A DNA stretch of 11,796 nucleotides from Clostridiales bacterium (lineage in GTDB: Bacteria; Bacillota; Clostridia; Lachnospirales; WRAX01): contig JAISVU010000283.1 of NCBI GenBank assembly GCA_031271375.1, forward strand, positions 1-11,796. The letters are read 5' to 3'. A program made the position numbers and the translations under genes. The notes below the pieces were generated by a model. The model worked only from the letters and a program-made list of their open reading frames with translations. It searched no databases and had not been told where the DNA came from. The stretch's first letter is position 1; each line of letters begins with the position of its first letter. This document shows positions 7,531 to 11,796 of the stretch, piece by piece.

Positions 7531-8875
7531 GCATCAGCGATACAGCCAGCAAATCCGCGCCGCCGCCGGGGCTTATGCCCCGGTTTATTAATTCCGCGTC
7601 AAGGGATTTTGCGTAATCCATTAATTCCTCAGGCTGCGGATTCGACGACAGCATTTCGGATACGCGGGTCTGAAGCTCCCTCAGGGTTTCCAGCCCCGCC
7701 CGGTAAACGATGTTAGTGTCGTCCGATACGCCGAGTAAATTTAACAAGGCGATGACGCAGGCTTCGTTCGGGCCAAGACCCTTGTCCCATGCGGCGCACA
7801 GAGCGGGCAGGCCGTGATTTAGCGCGCTTTTAAAGCCCGAAGCTGCCTCTCCCCTTATCCCGGAGAGGCCGTATTGTTTATAAACCGCGCCGCCATGAGA
7901 GCCGGGCGTTTCGGTTTGCGGCGTTCCCGCTTCCTTCCCCGCTATCGCGGCGCAGAGGTCGGAGAGCTTTTCCGCTGTCATCTCTTCGTCCATGCTATAA
8001 AGGCATCCGGCGGCCGCCGACAGGATGCCCAGCGAATACACCGCGCCTTTGTGAGTGTTGACGCCGTTTGTGGCTCTGAGCATGTCATCCTCCGCCGTCA
8101 TTCCCATAAGCCGCAAAGCGTCCAAAAGGGTTTCGGGAGTTTTGCTATAGTTTATCCCCTTCATCGCGCAGCGTCTAAAGAAAGGGCCGAGAACCGAGAC
8201 GCTGTCTAAGAACATAAAAAAATCCATGTCGGAATGAGCGCCGCTGTTCTCCCGGTCAACAAGCCCCGGCTTCGGCGTCGCGGCTGCTTCGTAGAGCAGG
8301 GCCTTTTGAGCCAGGCCGCCAACCCAGTCCGCAAACGTATCGTCAAAATAATCACGCATAATTTCCGCTGTTTTAAGCGCGAGCTCGTCCGCCGGATGTT
8401 TTCTTGCGCGGCCGCATTCCCAAACAGGCTTCCCGCATATAATACAGGCGCGCGCTGGGCGGCCGTAATCCGACCCGCTGAGGCGCGTTCCGTTTTCGTC
8501 AAAAATGTCTATGTCGAAGAGCCTTCCCAGCGGATGCCGATCCTCTATCATCAAGGCCAGCCTCTTTAATCGCGCCGCGTTTGCTTTGACGGCGAAAAAA
8601 CCTTCATAGCCAGTGTTTTCGCATATTTCCGCTTTATATACTACTTCGGCCCCAATACCTTCCAGCCTCCGCAGAATCATGGAAAAGCCCTCGCCGAAGG
8701 CCTTCTCCTGTAATGGGAACCTCTTATATTCCCCCGGGATGTTCATTGTGAAGCAGATTAGAGAAGTTTTATAGTTTTCGATTATCTCCCGCTGCAATGC
8801 CGCCCGGTTCTCCCGGGCGCTCAAGACTTCCTCAAGGGTCACGGGCTTACTGCCGGCGAAAAAATCAACGGGCAT
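7502..8875 (-). CDS. citXG: CitX-CitG fusion: holo-citrate lyase cofactor transferase and triphosphoribosyl-dephospho-CoA synthase
   Basis: Bifunctional 457-residue enzyme that builds and attaches the lyase cofactor. Residues 1 to about 165 match CitX (apo-citrate lyase phosphoribosyl-dephospho-CoA transferase): GRLFDIDI (117-124), then YGRPARACIICG (137-148) with WECGRARKH (152-160). Residues about 185-457 match CitG, which makes 2'-(5''-triphosphoribosyl)-3'-dephospho-CoA from ATP and dephospho-CoA. CitG marks are ATPKPGLVDRENSGAHSDMD (199-218), THKGAVYSLG (274-283), SHGGAVYKQYG (326-336), LLGVSDDTN (380-388) and GISPGGGADLL (433-443). Such fusions are known, for example CitXG of Haemophilus. 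The start overlaps citC by 11 bp and is preceded by AAAGGAG at a spacing of about 10. It is the last gene of the operon and overlaps the opposing hydratase by 29 bp. No motif is missing. Confidence 0.93.
   Translation of the reverse strand: MPVDFFAGSKPVTLEEVLSARENRAALQREIIENYKTSLICFTMNIPGEYKRFPLQEKAFGEGFSMILRRLEGIGAEVVYKAEICENTGYEGFFAVKANAARLKRLALMIEDRHPLGRLFDIDIFDENGTRLSGSDYGRPARACIICGKPVWECGRARKHPADELALKTAEIMRDYFDDTFADWVGGLAQKALLYEAAATPKPGLVDRENSGAHSDMDFFMFLDSVSVLGPFFRRCAMKGINYSKTPETLLDALRLMGMTAEDDMLRATNGVNTHKGAVYSLGILSAAAGCLYSMDEEMTAEKLSDLCAAIAGKEAGTPQTETPGSHGGAVYKQYGLSGIRGEAASGFKSALNHGLPALCAAWDKGLGPNEACVIALLNLLGVSDDTNIVYRAGLETLRELQTRVSEMLSSNPQPEELMDYAKSLDAELINRGISPGGGADLLAVSLMLSFLTNGNN
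7566..7593 (+). terminator. Possible rho-independent terminator for the rocD-hydratase message, inside antisense citG
   Basis: A perfect 7-bp GC-only stem CCGGGGC (7566-7572) and GCCCCGG (7577-7583) closes a TTAT loop and is followed by TTTATTAATT. It begins about 35 bases after the hydratase stop. On the opposite strand the hairpin is followed by GC-rich sequence, so it should not stop the citG transcript. The T tract is interrupted. The bases also encode the conserved citG GISPGG motif, so the structure could be a by-product of coding. Confidence 0.5.
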
Positions 8876-9857
8876 CCCGGTTCCGCTCCTTTAAATAACT
8901 ATATACAGCCTCGGGAACCAACGGCCTTACCTCCTCAAGCCTACCCTCCGCCAAAAGAGCCCTTACCGCGCTGGCGCTCACCGCCTGACCGTTTTGCTCC
9001 CTTCGCTGAACCTCAATCACGTCTATGCCGTAACCCGGCAGCAATTCCTTCATCCGCGCGTTATAACCCGCCGTTACCACACATGAGGGTTCCGTTCCCA
9101 CATAGCGGCGGAAAATGCCCAGCGGCTTCGCGAACCGTTCCGCGAACAGCGCAATGTCAAGCCCGTAGTTTATATCCTTCGCCATAACCTTGTCCTTAAT
9201 AAAATAATCCGGGAGCGTGGCGTATGAAACCAGGTACGGACCTGTGGGGCATACAAAAACGTTTTTAAGGTCAGAGACGCTGTCGCGGGCCAGCCTGAAC
9301 CTTGTTTCGGCGGGGAACCCGCCGGAATCCTCCGTGAGAATGAACATATAAACGAAGCTGCATTCCCTTGAAGCTGTTTCGGCCAAATACCGGTGCCCGT
9401 TAGTGAAGGGATTGCAGTTCGCTACAATTGCCCCGATAACGCCTTCGGCTTCGGGCTTTTTAAGGCTCGCGGCGTAATCGGACACTCCGTTCCGCCGGTT
9501 TTCAAGCAAAGCGGCCCCGGCTGTCTCGGCGAGGGGATAAAACCCAAGCCCGGCGAAGATTTCGATATTGTTTGGCTTCGTAAATATAAATAAATGCGAA
9601 AAACCCTCGGCATGAGCGTCCTTGACCAGCTCGCTCATGACCGTTGATATAAGGCCCTCTCCCTGACGCGCCGGTGAAGCCGCGACGCATTTCAAGACGT
9701 TCCGCTGTCTTGAGCCGGTGGCGATAATTTGCCCGTTTTTAGTCAGGCTGACCGTCGCCGTGATGGCTTCATCCCAGTCCAGCCCGGAGGTTTCAAGGAA
9801 TCTTTTTATTTTTATAAGACGCTCCCCGGTCGCGGGCCGGTCGTATTCAATCTCCAT
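8865..9857 (-). CDS. citC: [Citrate (pro-3S)-lyase] ligase
   Basis: ATP-dependent ligase that acetylates the thiol of the lyase acyl carrier protein and so switches the enzyme on. It has 330 residues, slightly short of the usual 340-350. The N-terminal part (about 1-125) is a GNAT-like fold with an acetyl-CoA-loop-like stretch (ASPARQGEGLISTVM, 60-74) and a terminal FAGLGFYPL. The C-terminal part is a nucleotidylyltransferase domain opened by GAIVANCNPFTNGHRYL (142-158), whose GH is the active-site remnant of HxGH. YATLPDYFIKD (212-222) and a late SASAVR segment are also typical. It begins 9 bp after the citF stop; AAGGA inside the end of citF lies 13 bases from the ATG, a rather long spacing. 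In enterobacterial operons citC precedes citDEF, but here it follows citF. A citramalate-lyase ligase would look the same. Confidence 0.94.
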   Translation of the reverse strand: MEIEYDRPATGERLIKIKRFLETSGLDWDEAITATVSLTKNGQIIATGSRQRNVLKCVAASPARQGEGLISTVMSELVKDAHAEGFSHLFIFTKPNNIEIFAGLGFYPLAETAGAALLENRRNGVSDYAASLKKPEAEGVIGAIVANCNPFTNGHRYLAETASRECSFVYMFILTEDSGGFPAETRFRLARDSVSDLKNVFVCPTGPYLVSYATLPDYFIKDKVMAKDINYGLDIALFAERFAKPLGIFRRYVGTEPSCVVTAGYNARMKELLPGYGIDVIEVQRREQNGQAVSASAVRALLAEGRLEEVRPLVPEAVYSYLKERNRDAR

Positions 9858-9866
9858 ATCGGTTGA

Positions 9867-11378
9867 TCAATCCTTAACCTGGCGCACGACGTCCATTACG
9901 CTTCCGTCGCGGTACGTTACGACGCCCACAATCCTATCCAAATATTCAATCGGGTCGGGGTCGCCCACAATGCTTTCGGCCTTCTTCTGCAAAGCCTCGA
10001 TTGTTTGCAGCGGCAGCCCTGACGCGGCGAACCGTTCGGCCAGATCCGCGCGCCTCGGGTTCACGGCTACCCCGTGATCCGTTACGATTACATCGACAGT
10101 CTCGCCCGGAGTTACGTTCGTCTCCACCTTTTTAACGACGCAGGGGATTCTTCCCCTTGTAAGCGGCAGGACGACTATTGAAACCGCCGCTCCGTAAGCC
10201 GTGTCGGGATGCCCGCCTATGGCCCCGCGTATAACGCCGTCAGAGCCTGTCAGCACATTTACGTTAAAGCCGCAGTCCGCCTCAAGAGCCGAAAGCACGA
10301 CCACGTCAAGCTGATTGACAGCCGCGCCGGGGTTAAAGGGGCTTGCATAAAACGAAGCCGATATCTGCTGATGGAAGCGGTTGTCGCGCAAGGATTCTGC
10401 GGCTTTTAGGTCGAAGCCCTGAACGTCTATAAGCCTCTTGATAAGCCCTTCCTCATGCAGCTCTACTATCGAGCCTGTTATGCCACCTAACGCGAAACGG
10501 GCCTTAATATCCTGGGCGAGCATTAAATCCCTGAGAAACCGGGTCACGGCCAGCGAAGCCCCGCCTGTGCCGGTCTGGAACGAAAAGCCGTCCTTGAACC
10601 TTCCGCTGGCCGCAATGACATTGCAGGCAAGCTCGGCCATAAGCAGCTCCTTCGGGTTCTTGGTAAAGCGGGTCGCCCCGGTCATAATGCCCGCCGAGTC
10701 CCCGATGCGGGAGGTTTCGACGATATAGTCCACCTCATGCTCGGATATCGCGAAAGGCGCGTTGGGATAATCCACAATCTTATTAGTAATTATTATCGTT
10801 TTCTTTGCGCGGGCCGCGTCACATTTGGCGTAGCCCATCGAGCCGCACATAATTCCGCCGTCTGTGTCCCTCGCGTAGCCGTTGGCGTTTCCGGCAGGGT
10901 CGCAGGAAGGAGCGCCGAGGAAGGCGACGCCAATATCAATAACCCCGGTGTCTATGGCTCCGGCCCGCCCGCCGTGGCTGCGGAACACCACGGGGACTTC
11001 CATAAGCCCATGAGACACCGCGTCGGCCAGCTTTCCGCGAAGGCCGCTCGTTTCGATCCTGCGGATCACGCCGTTCTTTATATGCTCAATTAGTGGATAA
11101 TGGCAGTCGGTCAAAGAACTCGCCGCAAGCACAAGGTTCTTAAACCCCATCCCCGCCAGCGTATCCACTACGTCGCCAACTATATAATCCCCGTTCCTGA
11201 AATGATGATGGAATGATATCGTCATGCCGTCCCGGAGGCCGGAGAGCCTCACGGCCTCCTCAAGGCTGCTTATGACTTTATTCCGGGGCTTTAAGGCGGC
11301 GGAGGCCGGGTCAAATACCCTGTCAATGCCTCGGAGCTCGTCCGCGAAAGGTATGTCTTTTAATGAAGTATTATTCAT
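9867..11378 (-). CDS. citF: Citrate lyase alpha subunit (citrate:acetyl-ACP transferase); citramalate lyase alpha possible
   Basis: Alpha subunit, 503 residues, matching the usual length of about 510. It exchanges the acetyl group on the acyl carrier protein for citrate, forming citryl-ACP for CitE. Recognisable segments are ISFHHHFRNGDY (54-65), the LAASSLTDCH block (84-93), the GAPSCDPAGNANG motif (155-167) and TGTGGASLA. A C-terminal VNVLTGSDGVIRGAIGGHPD segment and VTDHGVAVNPRR are also present. The start at 11378 is preferred over upstream in-frame codons because a full AGGAGG site lies six bases before it and the protein then begins like known CitF (short leader, then ADELRGI). The first 8 bp overlap citE, so translation is coupled. 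Citramalate lyase uses homologous subunits and the same cofactor, so the substrate is not certain. Confidence 0.94.
   Translation of the reverse strand: MNNTSLKDIPFADELRGIDRVFDPASAALKPRNKVISSLEEAVRLSGLRDGMTISFHHHFRNGDYIVGDVVDTLAGMGFKNLVLAASSLTDCHYPLIEHIKNGVIRRIETSGLRGKLADAVSHGLMEVPVVFRSHGGRAGAIDTGVIDIGVAFLGAPSCDPAGNANGYARDTDGGIMCGSMGYAKCDAARAKKTIIITNKIVDYPNAPFAISEHEVDYIVETSRIGDSAGIMTGATRFTKNPKELLMAELACNVIAASGRFKDGFSFQTGTGGASLAVTRFLRDLMLAQDIKARFALGGITGSIVELHEEGLIKRLIDVQGFDLKAAESLRDNRFHQQISASFYASPFNPGAAVNQLDVVVLSALEADCGFNVNVLTGSDGVIRGAIGGHPDTAYGAAVSIVVLPLTRGRIPCVVKKVETNVTPGETVDVIVTDHGVAVNPRRADLAERFAASGLPLQTIEALQKKAESIVGDPDPIEYLDRIVGVVTYRDGSVMDVVRQVKD
11234..11259 (-). repeat. Strong inverted repeat inside the 5' part of citF
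   Basis: GGAGGCCG (11234-11241) and CGGCCTCC (11252-11259) are perfect complements. An inner GAG/CTC pair extends this to an 11-bp stem with one unpaired base and a three-base loop. It lies about 120-145 nt into the citF message and encodes ordinary CitF residues (EEAVRLSGLRD). It could be an RNA processing or stability element, or chance in GC-rich coding DNA. Confidence 0.35.
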
Positions 11379-11796
11379 TGGCGGCCTCCTTACCCGAATA
11401 TCCCGAAGCCCTCGCCAAATCCAAAACCCTCTGCGCCCGAAGAACGACTGGCTTATCCACCATCTTGCCATTAAGGGATATAACCCCGCTCCCCCTGCGC
11501 TCCGCCTCTTCCATAGCCTCAATTATCCGCAGGGACTTATCTATTTCCTTCTGCGAAGGGGTAAAGACCTCATGCACAGGCCCTATCTGTCTCGGATTTA
11601 TAATGCTCTTCCCGTCGAATCCCATTTGCTTAATAAGCCGAACCTCATTAAGAAAACCTTCCATATTGTCAACGTCGCTGTAGACGGTGTCTATGGCGTC
11701 AATCCCGGCGGCCCTTGCCGCCAGAAGAACCATCCCCCGGCCCAGCATAAGTTCGGTCCCGCCGGGAGAGCGGTTAGTCTTTAAATCCGTCACATA
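11371..11796 (-). CDS. citE: Citrate lyase beta subunit (citryl-ACP lyase), C-terminal part; 5' end outside window
   Basis: The frame is open to the right edge, so only the last 141 residues are seen; the GTG at 11793 is an internal Val codon, not a start. CitE cleaves citryl-ACP into oxaloacetate and acetyl-ACP within the CitDEF complex. Visible CitE hallmarks are VTDLKTNRSPGGTEL, the DTVYSDVDN segment whose acidic residues sit in the Mg2+-binding region, GFDGKSIINPRQI and the C-terminal SLNGKMVDKPV. The last of these favours CitE over stand-alone malyl-CoA-lyase-like CitE paralogs. The stop overlaps citF by 8 bp. citD is expected immediately upstream, beyond the window. Citryl- versus citramalyl-ACP specificity cannot be decided. 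Confidence 0.94.
   Translation of the reverse strand, partial: YVTDLKTNRSPGGTELMLGRGMVLLAARAAGIDAIDTVYSDVDNMEGFLNEVRLIKQMGFDGKSIINPRQIGPVHEVFTPSQKEIDKSLRIIEAMEEAERRGSGVISLNGKMVDKPVVLRAQRVLDLARASGYSGKEAANE
11385..11392 (-). promoter_or_regulatory. Strong ribosome binding site fixing the citF start
   Basis: On the minus strand TAAGGAGG reads from 11392 to 11385, six bases before the ATG at 11378 and inside the last codons of citE. It rejects the longer frame that would begin at 11522. Confidence 0.85.

Noticed and set aside
9861..9872. Near-palindrome around TTGATCAA between citF and citC as an operator
   Set aside because: It overlaps the citF stop inside an operon with no promoter signal nearby; a short palindrome is expected by chance.
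11379..11522. 48-residue N-terminal extension of citF
   Set aside because: It lies in the citE coding region out of frame, is rich in Trp/Arg unlike CitF, and the strong AGGAGG site points to 11378.
1..11796. Mobile elements, CRISPR arrays, tRNA/rRNA genes, prophage or defence genes
   Set aside because: No transposase, direct-repeat array, RNA gene fold or phage protein was seen; all of the space is taken by metabolic genes.

Overview
The window holds two gene clusters that run towards each other and meet tail to tail at about position 7,500. It is densely coding: no stretch over 300 bases lacks a gene. I see no RNA gene, mobile element, CRISPR array or regulator gene. GC-rich codons, strong purine-rich ribosome binding sites, overlapping genes and a citrate-lyase-type operon suggest a fermentative anaerobe with amino-acid or peptide metabolism, such as a Firmicutes or Synergistetes lineage. 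The phylum cannot be fixed from this sequence alone.

Plus strand, 1-7530. The window opens inside the first ATPase gene of an oligopeptide/dipeptide ABC importer (OppD/DppD type), followed by the second ATPase (OppF/DppF type). Next come a C45 (penicillin acyltransferase-like) amidohydrolase and an M20 metallopeptidase that most resembles the PM20D2/Xaa-Arg dipeptidase branch. These four are packed with 1-2 bp gaps or a 4-bp overlap. A near-consensus sigma-70 type promoter lies across the end of the M20 gene. It probably starts a second unit encoding ornithine aminotransferase (RocD) and a 745-residue aconitase-family hydratase. Together the genes read as peptide or amide uptake, hydrolysis, ornithine transamination, and a hydratase step of unknown substrate.

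Minus strand, 11796-7502. The transcribed order is citE (C-terminal part only, gene enters from the right edge), citF, citC, then a citX-citG fusion. These are the lyase beta and alpha subunits, the acetylating ligase and the two enzymes that make and attach the phosphoribosyl-dephospho-CoA cofactor. The acyl carrier subunit gene citD and any transporter or regulator would lie beyond the right edge. The junctions overlap (8 and 11 bp) or are 9 bp apart, so this is one polycistronic message.

The two clusters overlap by 29 bp at their 3' ends. A GC-rich hairpin followed by a T-rich tract, located inside citG, could terminate the plus-strand message. The most interesting open question is whether the clusters form one pathway. 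An aconitase-type hydratase beside a CitEF-type lyase would suit citrate turnover. It would equally suit the methylaspartate route of glutamate fermentation (mesaconate to citramalate to pyruvate plus acetate), which ornithine aminotransferase could feed. This is inference from gene families and neighbourhood, not shown by the sequence.
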